NCBI GenBank assembly: GCA_039934875.1
Contig: JBDTLH010000150.1
Coordinates: forward strand, 1 to 16,232
Reading direction: 5' to 3'
DNA length: 16,232 bases
DNA from: JBDTLH01 sp039934875
GTDB taxonomy: Bacteria > Acidobacteriota > Terriglobia > Terriglobales > Acidobacteriaceae
A program made the translations under genes and the position numbers. Under the pieces are notes generated by a model. That model was not told the DNA's origin. It searched no databases and saw only the letters and a program-made list of their open reading frames with translations. This document shows positions 1-6,595 of this stretch, one piece after another; position 1 is the stretch's first letter; every line of letters begins with the position of its first letter.

Positions 1-716
1 TCCTGCGCGTCGCGCACGGTGGAGATCATATCGCGCAGCTTGGCGGCAGCCTCAAAATTTTCCGCCACGGCCGCGGCCGCCATGCGAACATTCAAGCTCT
101 TCTCCAGCTCCCCCTGCTTGCCCTCAAGAAAGAGCTGCACATCGCGCACCGCCTCGCGATACGCATCCGGGGTGACAAGCTCCTTTACGCACGGGCCAAG
201 ACAGCGTTTGATGTAGAACTGCAAACAAGGCCGGGGATAATATTTATTGAGATCGAGTTTGCAACTGGGCACCAGGAAGCAACGATGGATCAGGTCAACC
301 AGACGGTGCGCCAGGTTGCCGGGAAAGTAGGGACCGTAGTATTGGCCGCCGTCGCGTCGCAGCTTGCGAGTGACGAACACTCTGGGATGGCGGTCGCTCA
401 AAGTGAGCTTGATATAGGGATAGGTCTTGTCGTCACGCAGCAGGATATTGAAGCGCGGCTGCTTTAGTTTGATCAGATTATTTTCGAGCGCCAGCGCCTC
501 GCGCTCGTTTCCTACAACGATGTAGTCCACATCGACGGCTTCGCGCATGAGGCTGCCGGTTTTGGCGTTCTCCGCCGCTCCGCGCAGGAAATAGCTGCGT
601 ACCCGCGAACGCAAATTGTTCGCCTTGCCAACGTATATGACCTGCTCCTCGGCGTTCTTATAGAGGTACACGCCGGGGCCTGCGGGCAGGGTTTTTATTT
701 TGTCAGGTAGATCCAT
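1..716 (-). CDS. uvrC: UvrABC excinuclease subunit C, N-terminal part (runs off the window)
   Basis: UvrC makes the 3' and 5' incisions around a lesion in nucleotide excision repair, after UvrA and UvrB load on the damage. The visible 238 codons contain the GIY-YIG nuclease domain (about residues 12-90): GVYLYK at 15-20, VIYVGK at 26-31 with Tyr28, Arg38, and a metal-binding Glu78 in the LENNLIK stretch. Next comes a cysteine set at 152, 164, 172 and 176. Its 12/8/4 spacing is that of the iron-sulfur cysteines known in UvrC. Residues about 195-235 fit the UVR motif that binds UvrB. The RNase H-like and HhH domains would lie outside the window. The start is the ATG at 714-716, at the usual distance from the GIY-YIG core. 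A GGAGG lies about 18 bases upstream, which is rather far, so ribosome binding is not well explained. Confidence 0.96.
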   Translation of the reverse strand, partial: MDLPDKIKTLPAGPGVYLYKNAEEQVIYVGKANNLRSRVRSYFLRGAAENAKTGSLMREAVDVDYIVVGNEREALALENNLIKLKQPRFNILLRDDKTYPYIKLTLSDRHPRVFVTRKLRRDGGQYYGPYFPGNLAHRLVDLIHRCFLVPSCKLDLNKYYPRPCLQFYIKRCLGPCVKELVTPDAYREAVRDVQLFLEGKQGELEKSLNVRMAAAAVAENFEAAAKLRDMISTVRDAQ

Positions 717-850
717 GTGGTTAACTTTTCGGGTGACCTCCGTCGCATAGAAACTTTACCCGCTTTTGCTCCCCAAATTTCCTATTTGTGCGCTTCTCGG
801 AGGCTTGATAAAGGTTGTGTTCTGCTCTGTAACATATTGATGAAATGAGA

Positions 851-856
851 GATAAT
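851..856 (+). promoter_or_regulatory. Possible -10 element upstream of the OmpA-like lipoprotein gene
   Basis: GATAAT matches the sigma-70 -10 consensus at five of six bases and lies about 120 bases before the lipoprotein start. No good -35 hexamer sits 16-18 bases upstream. The rest of 717-975, shared with the divergent uvrC, shows no other clear signal. This is a weak call from base matching only. Confidence 0.22.
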
Positions 857-975
857 TGGATTCTCACCCGCCACCGGGAGAGTGGCACTTCTCTTGCATC
901 TTAATCAAGACGTATGCCGCTCGATGTTCTCTGGCACGAGCGAAATTGCAGGACTTTACAAAAAAAGGAGCAACC

Positions 976-1698
976 ATGAATCGCGCCCTCATCATTACTC
1001 TCGCAAGTTCCAGCCTAATGCTGGCAACCGGATGCGCCACCAAGAATTACGTCAAGAGCCAATCGACCCCCATCGTCAATAAGACCAACGAGCTTGACGA
1101 ATTGACGGCCAAGACGAGCAACGATATTCGCGATACCAACAGTCGCGCGCAGCAGGGGATCGCGGGGGCGAAGTCGGCGGCGAATACCGCCGACCAGCAC
1201 GCCATGGCTGCCAATCAGGCGGCGCAACAGGCGCAGGGAGCGGCACAGACAGCGGTCAATAACATTCAATCGTTGCAGAACACGGTGGTCAATCTGGACA
1301 ACTATAAGCCGGTTTCCGAGGCGGAAGTACACTTCGGCTTCAACAAGGCCGATCTGAGCAAGAAGGCCAAGGGCGCGCTCGACCAGTTGGCGGCGAACAT
1401 CCCTAATACCAAGGGGTACATCGTGGAGCTGGTAGGTTCGGCGGACAAGGTGGGTAACGCGCAATACAATTATGAGCTCTCCCGGCGCCGGGCCTCGGCG
1501 GTGGTGCAATATCTGGCGCAGAACTACAACGTGCCGGCATACAAGATCTTCGTGGTGGGCATCGGCAAAGACAAGGCGGACCTGAAGGCCAACTCCGAAG
1601 AGCGCGCGCAGGACCGAAAAGTGAGCATAAAGCTGCTGAGCAACAACCAGCAGCAGAGTGCGGCAGTGCAGACGCCTGCAGCGCAGCCGCAGAAATAA
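976..1698 (+). CDS. OmpA-family lipoprotein (Pal-like), peptidoglycan-binding
   Basis: A 240-residue outer-membrane lipoprotein that probably ties the outer membrane to peptidoglycan. Residues 1-19 form a lipoprotein signal peptide ending LATG, with Cys20 as the lipidated residue. Residues about 25-108 are rich in Ala, Gln and Asn with few prolines, and look like a coiled-coil stalk, as in Lpp/OprI-type proteins. Residues about 114-222 are an OmpA C-terminal domain. GSADKVGNAQYN carries the Asp (157) and ELSRRRASAVV the Arg (171/172) that bind diaminopimelate in OmpA/Pal. The tail (225-240) is Gln/Ala/Pro rich. The ATG at 976 is chosen because AAGGAG (965-970) lies 5 bases upstream and the signal peptide begins there. 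A longer in-frame TTG reading from 856 would bury the signal. No tol genes are adjacent, so the name pal is not applied. Confidence 0.9.
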   Translation: MNRALIITLASSSLMLATGCATKNYVKSQSTPIVNKTNELDELTAKTSNDIRDTNSRAQQGIAGAKSAANTADQHAMAANQAAQQAQGAAQTAVNNIQSLQNTVVNLDNYKPVSEAEVHFGFNKADLSKKAKGALDQLAANIPNTKGYIVELVGSADKVGNAQYNYELSRRRASAVVQYLAQNYNVPAYKIFVVGIGKDKADLKANSEERAQDRKVSIKLLSNNQQQSAAVQTPAAQPQK

Positions 1699-1744
1699 CT
1701 TTTAATAGCGTACTTAGCAGGCGACGCGCCCCCTCGCCTGTGCA

Positions 1745-1975
1745 GTTGTGGACACGACTGTCTGGATCGACTACCTCGGAGCTATTGCAAGTCCCTGCAC
1801 CGATTGGCTCGAATCGAGAGTTGAATCAGCAGCGGCTTGGGCTGATCGATCTGATCTTATGCGAGGTGCTGCAAGGAATTCGGGAAGATTCGGTTCCCGA
1901 AGGGCATCAGGAAGTAGGGCTTGAAATTGGAGCCCGCGAGCCGATGGTATGGATTCGAGTCAGCGACTGATGGAC
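1745..1975 (+). pseudogene. Decayed VapC-type PIN-domain toxin gene
   Basis: Three reading frames together spell a PIN-domain toxin. From 1745 the frame gives VVDTTVWIDYL, the classic VapC N-terminus with its catalytic Asp, followed by PCTDWLE up to about 1813. The match then moves by one base to another frame, giving RELNQQRLGLIDLILCEVLQG and the conserved Glu of the second PIN motif, up to about 1890. A second shift restores RFPKGIRK, which meets a TAG at 1915-1917. The remaining 3' part is not recognisable. No antitoxin gene is visible in the 46 bases between the lipoprotein stop and this remnant. Two frameshifts plus a stop argue for a dead gene, although sequencing error cannot be excluded from the sequence alone. 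It belongs to a different VapC type from the intact one at 13855-14283. Confidence 0.7.
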
Positions 1976-2034
1976 TGTAGCAAGTGTCGAGCCGTTGCAG
2001 TCCACACACTCTCATTTAAACTCAGAGCATCAGC

Positions 2035-3345
2035 ATGAATGAGAGCAAAACAAGTGGAGCCATCAAGGCGGTGCGCGGAACGCGCGACCTGCTGCCTCCC
2101 GATACCGATCTTTGGAACCATGTGGAGTCGGTGGCGCGGGAGGTGTTCCGGCAGTACAACTTTCGCGAGATACGCACGCCGATATTTGAAGAGACGCGGC
2201 TGTTTACGCGCGCGGTGGGCGAAGAGACGGATATCGTGTCGAAAGAGATGTACACCTGGGCGGACCGGGGACGGGCGGCGAGTGAAGCGACGCCTCTGTC
2301 GCTGACCTTGCGTCCGGAGAATACGGCAGGAGTGGTGCGGGCGTATGTGGAGCACAAGCTGGGCGAGCGCGGCACCCTGCAGAAGCTCTATTACATGGGT
2401 CCGCAATTCCGGCGGGAGCGTCCGCAGAAGGGGCGTTACCGCCAGTTCTACCAAATAGGCGCTGAGGTGATAGGACCGGTGTCGGCCGGGAGCGAGTCTC
2501 CGGCGCGTGATGCGGAGGTGCTGGAGATGCTGGCTACCCTGCTCGACCGCGTGGGCATTACGGGATGGACGCTGGTGCTGAATTCGGTGGGTTGCAAAAA
2601 CGATCGCCCGATCTATATCGCCGCGTTGCGCGACGCGTTGGCCGGGGTCAAGGACCGCATGTGTGGGGATTGCCAACGGCGCGCGAAGACAAATCCGTTG
2701 CGTGTGCTCGATTGCAAGGTGCCGGAGGACCAGCCGATCATCGACCAGTTGCCCAAGATTTCACAATTTCTGGATGAGGGATGCCGAACGCACTTCGCGT
2801 CGGTGCTGGAGATTTTATCGGCCTGCGGGATTCCGTTTGTGCTTAATGAACGCCTGGTGCGGGGATTGGACTATTACACGCGCACGGCATTTGAATTCAC
2901 GCATGGGCGGCTGGGGGCGCAGAACGCGTTGCTGGGCGGGGGCCGGTATGACGGGCTGGCGGAGGCGATTGGCGGCGTGAACGCTCCGGGAATTGGATTC
3001 GCCATCGGTGAAGACCGCTTTGTGATGGCGCTGGAGTTCCAGGCGGCGGAGCGCGCAAAGGCGAAGGCAGCGGATTTTTATCTGGCGGCGCTGGGCGCAG
3101 GCATGAACATCCAGGCGGCGAAGCTGGGACGCGAGTTGCGGGCGCAGGGCATCAGCGTGGAACTGGGGGATGAGAGCTTCCGGTTGAAGAAGTCATTCGA
3201 CACGGCGGAGAAGCTGGGCATCCGCAAGGTAGTGATTGTGGGAGAGGACGAGGTGCAATCGGGCGAGTTCACCGTAAAGGACATTGCGAGTGGAGAGCAG
3301 GGGAAGGTGGCGCGGGGGGAGATAGGGATAAGGGATAAAGGATAA
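2035..3345 (+). CDS. hisS: Histidine--tRNA ligase
   Basis: Class II aminoacyl-tRNA synthetase that charges tRNA-His with histidine in the cytoplasm, normally as a dimer. Visible signatures are RGTRDLLPPD (14-23), the motif 2 loop FRRERPQKGRYRQFYQIGAE (125-144), the histidine-specific RGLDYYTRTAFEF (276-288), LLGGGRYDGL (299-308), and motif 3 PGIGFAIGEDR (318-328). Residues about 345-425 form the anticodon-binding domain. The 436 residues are slightly more than the usual 420-430. The extra length is a C-terminal tail coded by a short tandem repeat that also supplies the stop codon. The ATG at 2035 fits the N-terminus of the family, but only a poor Shine-Dalgarno precedes it. Codons mostly end in G (gcg, gtg, ctg, cgg), unlike the C-ending codons of nrdJ on the same strand. 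Confidence 0.97.
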   Translation: MNESKTSGAIKAVRGTRDLLPPDTDLWNHVESVAREVFRQYNFREIRTPIFEETRLFTRAVGEETDIVSKEMYTWADRGRAASEATPLSLTLRPENTAGVVRAYVEHKLGERGTLQKLYYMGPQFRRERPQKGRYRQFYQIGAEVIGPVSAGSESPARDAEVLEMLATLLDRVGITGWTLVLNSVGCKNDRPIYIAALRDALAGVKDRMCGDCQRRAKTNPLRVLDCKVPEDQPIIDQLPKISQFLDEGCRTHFASVLEILSACGIPFVLNERLVRGLDYYTRTAFEFTHGRLGAQNALLGGGRYDGLAEAIGGVNAPGIGFAIGEDRFVMALEFQAAERAKAKAADFYLAALGAGMNIQAAKLGRELRAQGISVELGDESFRLKKSFDTAEKLGIRKVVIVGEDEVQSGEFTVKDIASGEQGKVARGEIGIRDKG

Positions 3346-3348
3346 AGG
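3321..3348 (+). repeat. Short tandem repeat (GATAAAG-type) across the hisS stop codon
   Basis: Four near-identical units of 6-7 bases follow each other: GATAGG, GATAAGG, GATAAAG, GATAAAG. They code the last residues of HisRS (EIGIRDKG) and contain its TAA stop at 3343-3345. A change in unit number would alter the tail and the stop position. Confidence 0.75.
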
Positions 3349-3361
3349 AAATCAAGATGGA

Positions 3362-3383
3362 CCGCGGACGAAGGCGTCCGCGG
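3362..3383. repeat. Perfect 9-bp hairpin between convergent hisS and the omega-like gene
   Basis: CCGCGGACG (3362-3370) and its exact reverse complement CGTCCGCGG (3375-3383) enclose a four-base AAGG loop. It lies just after hisS and before the end of the converging small gene, where a two-way terminator could sit. Neither side has a run of Ts, so it is not a standard intrinsic terminator. It may instead be a dispersed repeat or simply slow the polymerase. Confidence 0.55.
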
Positions 3384-3414
3384 AACAGACGGCGAGGGCG
3401 CCGGGATACGTGTG

Positions 3415-3621
3415 CTACGCAGTGCTTTCGTCGGAGATAGCGGCGGGTGTGGAGCGGTTGCTGGAGCGGTCAACGGAGCAGAAGGTCATCGCCTGGTTGA
3501 TCGAATTGGGCATGCTTGTGTTGTCGCGGTGAAGCTTGCGCACCGCCAGAAAGACCGAGCTGCAAAGGGCGAAGCGGTTGGCGGTCAATTCGCTGGCATC
3601 GAAGACTAATTGTGAGCGCAT
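3415..3621 (-). CDS. Small protein resembling RNA polymerase omega / Rpb6 (tentative)
   Basis: A 68-residue protein beginning MRSQLVFDASELTANRFALC. The stretch ANRFALCSSVFLAVRKLHRDN (14-34) resembles the conserved NRFxLxxxAxxRAR helix of omega subunits, and the MRSxLVFDA opening recalls short acidobacterial proteins I have seen labelled omega-like. The ATG at 3619-3621 is chosen because GGAGG (3628-3632) lies six bases upstream; a 26-codon in-frame extension has no such site. It converges on hisS and is followed 210 bases upstream by the symporter gene in the same direction. The last 18 residues are Ser/Thr/Asn rich and probably disordered. The usual omega C-terminal part is not recognised, and 68 residues is short. 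Coding status looks good, but the function is a guess from a weak resemblance. Confidence 0.6.
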   Translation of the reverse strand: MRSQLVFDASELTANRFALCSSVFLAVRKLHRDNTSMPNSINQAMTFCSVDRSSNRSTPAAISDESTA

Positions 3622-3831
3622 GGTGGTCCTCCAGTGGTGCAGGTTGAGTGGCGTGGTTCCCTGAGGACGAATAGTGTTCGCTGAAAGAGGGATGTACAAG
3701 CAGCTATTTTGAGGTTACTCCTTAATGGACGAGAGCGGGGTGAATTCGGCAGTCACGCGGCCGCGGATGGCGGGGATAGGGCAAAGCGTACGATCAGATA
3801 TCGCGAATGGTCGGCGGGGACGCCGACCCTT

Positions 3832-5229
3832 TTAGGCGCGGACCTCTTCGCTTTTAGGAAGGCCTTCGCGTTCCTCAATGGTTTGGCTGGGAACGGCTTT
3901 GCCGAGATCGCCTTCCCAGCGAGCAATCACAGCCGTAGCGAGACAGTTTCCCGCGACGTTGATGGCGGTGCGGCCCATGTCCATGAGCTGGTCGATAGCG
4001 AGGATGAGGAAGATCGGCTCCATCGGCAGATGAAAAGCCGGCGCGGTGGCGAGCAGGATCACCAACATGGCGCGCGGCACCCCGGCAATGCCTTTACTGG
4101 TGAGCATGAGCGTGAAGACCAGCAGCATCTGCTCTCCAAAGCTCCTGTGAATGCCCGCGGCCTGGGCAACGAAGATGGAGGCGAGGGTGAGATAGAGGGC
4201 GGAGCCTGCGAGATTGAAGCTGTATCCGGTGGGCAGGATGAAAGCGACGATCCCGCGAGGGATGCCAAAGGCTTCGAGGGATTCCATCGCGCTGGGGAAG
4301 GCGGCTTCGGAGCTGGCGGTGGCGAAGGCGATGCTGGTGGGTTTAGCGATGGCCTTCAGAAACTTGCGCAAATCAAGTCGCGCGAGGATAGCGACGGGCA
4401 CAAGCACGATGGCGGCAAAGACAATCAGCGCCAGATAAAGGGTGAGCAGCAGCTTGCCCAGGTTCACCATGATTCCGAGCCCCATGGCTCCGACGGTGTA
4501 GGCGATAGCGGCGAAGACCCCGACTGGCGCGAGCAGCATGACGATGTTGGTGAACTTGAACATGGTTTCCGCGAGCGAGTCGCAGAAGGCAAGCATGGGA
4601 CGGCGCTTTTCTTCGTTGAGCATGGCGAGCGCGATGGCAAAGAGGATGCTGAAGACGACCACTTGCAGGACTTGGCCTTCGGCAACCGATTTTGCGATGT
4701 TCTCAGGAAAGATGTGCAGGATGACGTCGCTGGCGGTTTGGTGGGGTGGCGCGACGATCTCCTGATGGGCGACGGCCATCATGTTCATCCCAACGCCGGC
4801 CTTTGACCAGTTGATGGCGGCCAATCCGATGAAGAGGGCGATGGTGGTGACGATCTCGAAATAGAGCAGCGCCTTGATGCCCATGCGCCCGACTTTTTTC
4901 AGGTCGGCGTGTCCGGCTATGCCCACGACCAGCGTGGAGAAGATTAGCGGGGCGATGATGACCTTAATCAGGTTGAGGAAGATTTTGCTGAGGACGACGG
5001 TATCTTTTGCGGCGTGGGGAAAGTCATGGCCGAACTCCGCGCCCAGAAGCATGGCAACGAAAATCCAATTGGCAAGGTTGCGGCGCTGGATGGCGTAAGC
5101 GGTAAAGAGGGCGAGAGAGAGCCAGCGCAGGGCGAGCAGCAGGTTGGCGTGTGTCGGCATCGCGAAGCAGAGAGCCGCCACGGCGGCGGCGGCGAGGAGC
5201 GCGACGAGGAGAATACGATGGGGCTTCAT
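3832..5229 (-). CDS. Dicarboxylate/amino acid:cation symporter (DAACS family)
   Basis: A 465-residue inner-membrane carrier of the GltP/DctA family, which imports acidic amino acids or C4-dicarboxylates with H+ or Na+. About eight hydrophobic segments are visible. The first one or two precede a basic loop (IQRRN, 47-51). The core signatures are the serine-rich hairpin ATASSEAAFPSAMES (303-317), ILPTGYSFNLAGS (331-343), and DQLMDMGRTAINVAGN (413-428), where Arg420 would bind the substrate carboxylate. Two residues differ from the usual motifs. Ala341 stands where most members have Asp in the N(M/L)DGT/S motif, and Asn428 stands where Na+-coupled members have Asp. These positions line cation sites in the Na+-dependent homologue GltPh, so coupling may be altered or to protons. 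The ATG at 5227-5229 has no clear Shine-Dalgarno. Substrate is not assigned. Confidence 0.93.
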   Translation of the reverse strand: MKPHRILLVALLAAAAVAALCFAMPTHANLLLALRWLSLALFTAYAIQRRNLANWIFVAMLLGAEFGHDFPHAAKDTVVLSKIFLNLIKVIIAPLIFSTLVVGIAGHADLKKVGRMGIKALLYFEIVTTIALFIGLAAINWSKAGVGMNMMAVAHQEIVAPPHQTASDVILHIFPENIAKSVAEGQVLQVVVFSILFAIALAMLNEEKRRPMLAFCDSLAETMFKFTNIVMLLAPVGVFAAIAYTVGAMGLGIMVNLGKLLLTLYLALIVFAAIVLVPVAILARLDLRKFLKAIAKPTSIAFATASSEAAFPSAMESLEAFGIPRGIVAFILPTGYSFNLAGSALYLTLASIFVAQAAGIHRSFGEQMLLVFTLMLTSKGIAGVPRAMLVILLATAPAFHLPMEPIFLILAIDQLMDMGRTAINVAGNCLATAVIARWEGDLGKAVPSQTIEEREGLPKSEEVRA

Positions 5230-5261
5230 TTAGCCGTGAAGATAACACAAAGAGCTTCACT

Positions 5262-5285
5262 ACGGAGTCACGGAGCCACGGAGAA
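5262..5285. repeat. Octamer repeat ACGGAGNN x3
   Basis: ACGGAG occurs at 5262-5267, 5270-5275 and 5278-5283, an exact 8-base period, within the stretch between the symporter and VWFA genes. From memory, similar CACGGAG-type tandem tracts occur scattered in several bacterial phyla, including Acidobacteriota. Function unknown. Confidence 0.6.
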
Positions 5286-5356
5286 GAGCAAGGGCTAAAC
5301 CCCGGATTTCGCGGACCAATGTCGACTTCATTTGCATTCGCGTGAAGGCTTGTTTC

Positions 5357-5502
5357 CTATGCGTTGTCTGTAGCGTCCAGCATGGTAATGATTGGCTGCT
5401 CGCCTGAGAGTGGATAGACGGCAAAGGTGACGCGAGTCGCGATCCGCGCCAGTGGCAGCAGCGCACCTGACCGGTGAGCCCGGCTCGACGGTTCAGATCA
5501 TC
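5357..5502 (-). other. Unassigned open stretch, possible gene fragment
   Basis: On the minus strand an open frame of about 45 codons ends at a TAG (5357-5359) and reads LARIATRVTFAVYPLSGEQP in its middle. Third codon positions are GC rich, as expected for coding DNA here. A TGA closes the frame upstream, and no start codon with a ribosome site is present. It is not in frame with the VWFA gene that ends at 5515. It may be the 3' end of a deleted gene or chance. No family was recognised. Confidence 0.22.
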
Positions 5503-5514
5503 TCCTTGTGCCCT

Positions 5515-6510
5515 CTATTGCTCGTTTCCAGCTTGGGCATAATAACCTTTGCGCGCCTGCACCTTGTCGCCGTCCTTTTCCTTGACCTCTATTTTGCGGA
5601 AGCCGCCGTCCATCTTGGTGTTCGTCGGAGTGTAAGTCAGTTCGTATTGCGAGCGGAGTTCGTCGCCGATCTGCTGAAACGCTTGTTCCAGCTTCGCGAA
5701 GTTATTGCCCACCTGGATCAGGCGTCCGCCGGTCTCTTCGGAGAGCTTGCGCATGTCGCCGGGACTTCCCTGCCCGCTATCGCTGATCAGTATCACATAG
5801 CAGATGGTGTCCGCCTTCTGCGTGGCCTCGATGGCGTCGCGCAGCTTCATCTGGCTCCCCTGGTCGCCGCCGTCGGTGAGGAATATGAGTGCCTTGCGTC
5901 CCGCCTCCTGCTTCATTTTGTCATTGGCCGCCAGGTATGCCGCGTCGAAGAGCAGCGTGCCTTTCGGAGGCATGTTAATCGGGCCCTGGCCAATGCCGGG
6001 AATCCCGCCGCCCCCTCCACCCACATTGATGCGTTCTTTGTTGAGGGCGTGAATCAATGCCTGCTTGTCCCCGGTGAGGTCCTCATCCAGGTTGACGTTG
6101 ACGTCAAAGCTGATCATGAAGGCTTCGTCTTTGGGCGTGAGTACCTGCTTGATAAACTGTGCGCCCGCCTCTTTCTCATAGTCGAGAACGCGCATCTGGC
6201 TGCCGCTGGTATCGATCATCAAGCCAAGGGTAAGGGGGCGGTCAGTGTCTGCGCGAAAGGACTTGATGGTCTGCGGCGTGCCGTCTTCGAGCACGGTGAA
6301 GCTGTCTTTAGTAAGGTTGGGCACCAGCGCTCCGTGCTTGTCCTTAACCACGAAATAGACGGGGACTTCGCGAACGTTGGCGCGGAACGTCGGCCCCTGA
6401 GGCTGCTCTTGCGTGTCCGCTGGCGGAGAAGCGGGCGTGGTCTGTTGCGCCGCCGCGAACGCACACACGCAGAGGAGCAGGGCGCATAACTTCAGTCGTG
6501 CAAAGCTCAT
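5515..6510 (-). CDS. VWFA-related secreted protein with intact MIDAS site
   Basis: A 331-residue exported protein with a von Willebrand factor A domain, of the VWFA-related type (TIGR03436-like) that is abundant in Acidobacteriota. Partner and role are unknown. Residues 1-21 are a signal peptide (basic start, hydrophobic core, cleavage near FAAA-QQ). Residues 41-90 form the N-terminal beta region (FRANVREVPVYFVVKDKHG...FTVLEDGTPQ) typical of the group. The VWA domain spans about 92-290. The metal-ion site looks complete: D100-T-S102-G-S104, a Thr185 in KGTLLFDA, and Asp213 in FLTDGGD. A glycine-rich loop (164-176) lies before it. The end, YELTYTPTN...ARKGYYA, is the usual closing beta region. 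The ATG at 6508-6510 starts the signal peptide but has no clear Shine-Dalgarno. It is divergent from a second VWFA gene 85 bases away. Confidence 0.9.
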   Translation of the reverse strand: MSFARLKLCALLLCVCAFAAAQQTTPASPPADTQEQPQGPTFRANVREVPVYFVVKDKHGALVPNLTKDSFTVLEDGTPQTIKSFRADTDRPLTLGLMIDTSGSQMRVLDYEKEAGAQFIKQVLTPKDEAFMISFDVNVNLDEDLTGDKQALIHALNKERINVGGGGGGIPGIGQGPINMPPKGTLLFDAAYLAANDKMKQEAGRKALIFLTDGGDQGSQMKLRDAIEATQKADTICYVILISDSGQGSPGDMRKLSEETGGRLIQVGNNFAKLEQAFQQIGDELRSQYELTYTPTNTKMDGGFRKIEVKEKDGDKVQARKGYYAQAGNEQ

Positions 6511-6595
6511 ACTTATATGATGAACTTAGTTGGGGCAGGTAGCGCCCGATTGTGCATCGAATGTAAGGTAAGCGGTTTCAGGAGGGCTTTTGCGC

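Noticed and set aside
856..975. Forty-codon TTG-started extension of the OmpA-like lipoprotein
   Set aside because: It would place residues ahead of a lipoprotein signal peptide; AAGGAG sits correctly before the ATG at 976.
1718..1740. CAGGCGA/TCGCCTG hairpin after the lipoprotein gene as a terminator
   Set aside because: Seven pairs with a nine-base loop, and no T-run on either side.
3709..4806. Long plus-strand open frame opposite the symporter
   Set aside because: Low-complexity Gly/Asp/His-rich translation, a shadow of the well-supported symporter gene on the other strand.
5467..5496. Imperfect hairpin downstream of the first VWFA gene as a terminator
   Set aside because: Bulged stem and no T-run; position alone is not enough.
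6512..6517. TATAAG on the minus strand as a -10 element for the first VWFA gene
   Set aside because: Transcription would begin inside the coding region just after the ATG, and no alternative start lies downstream.
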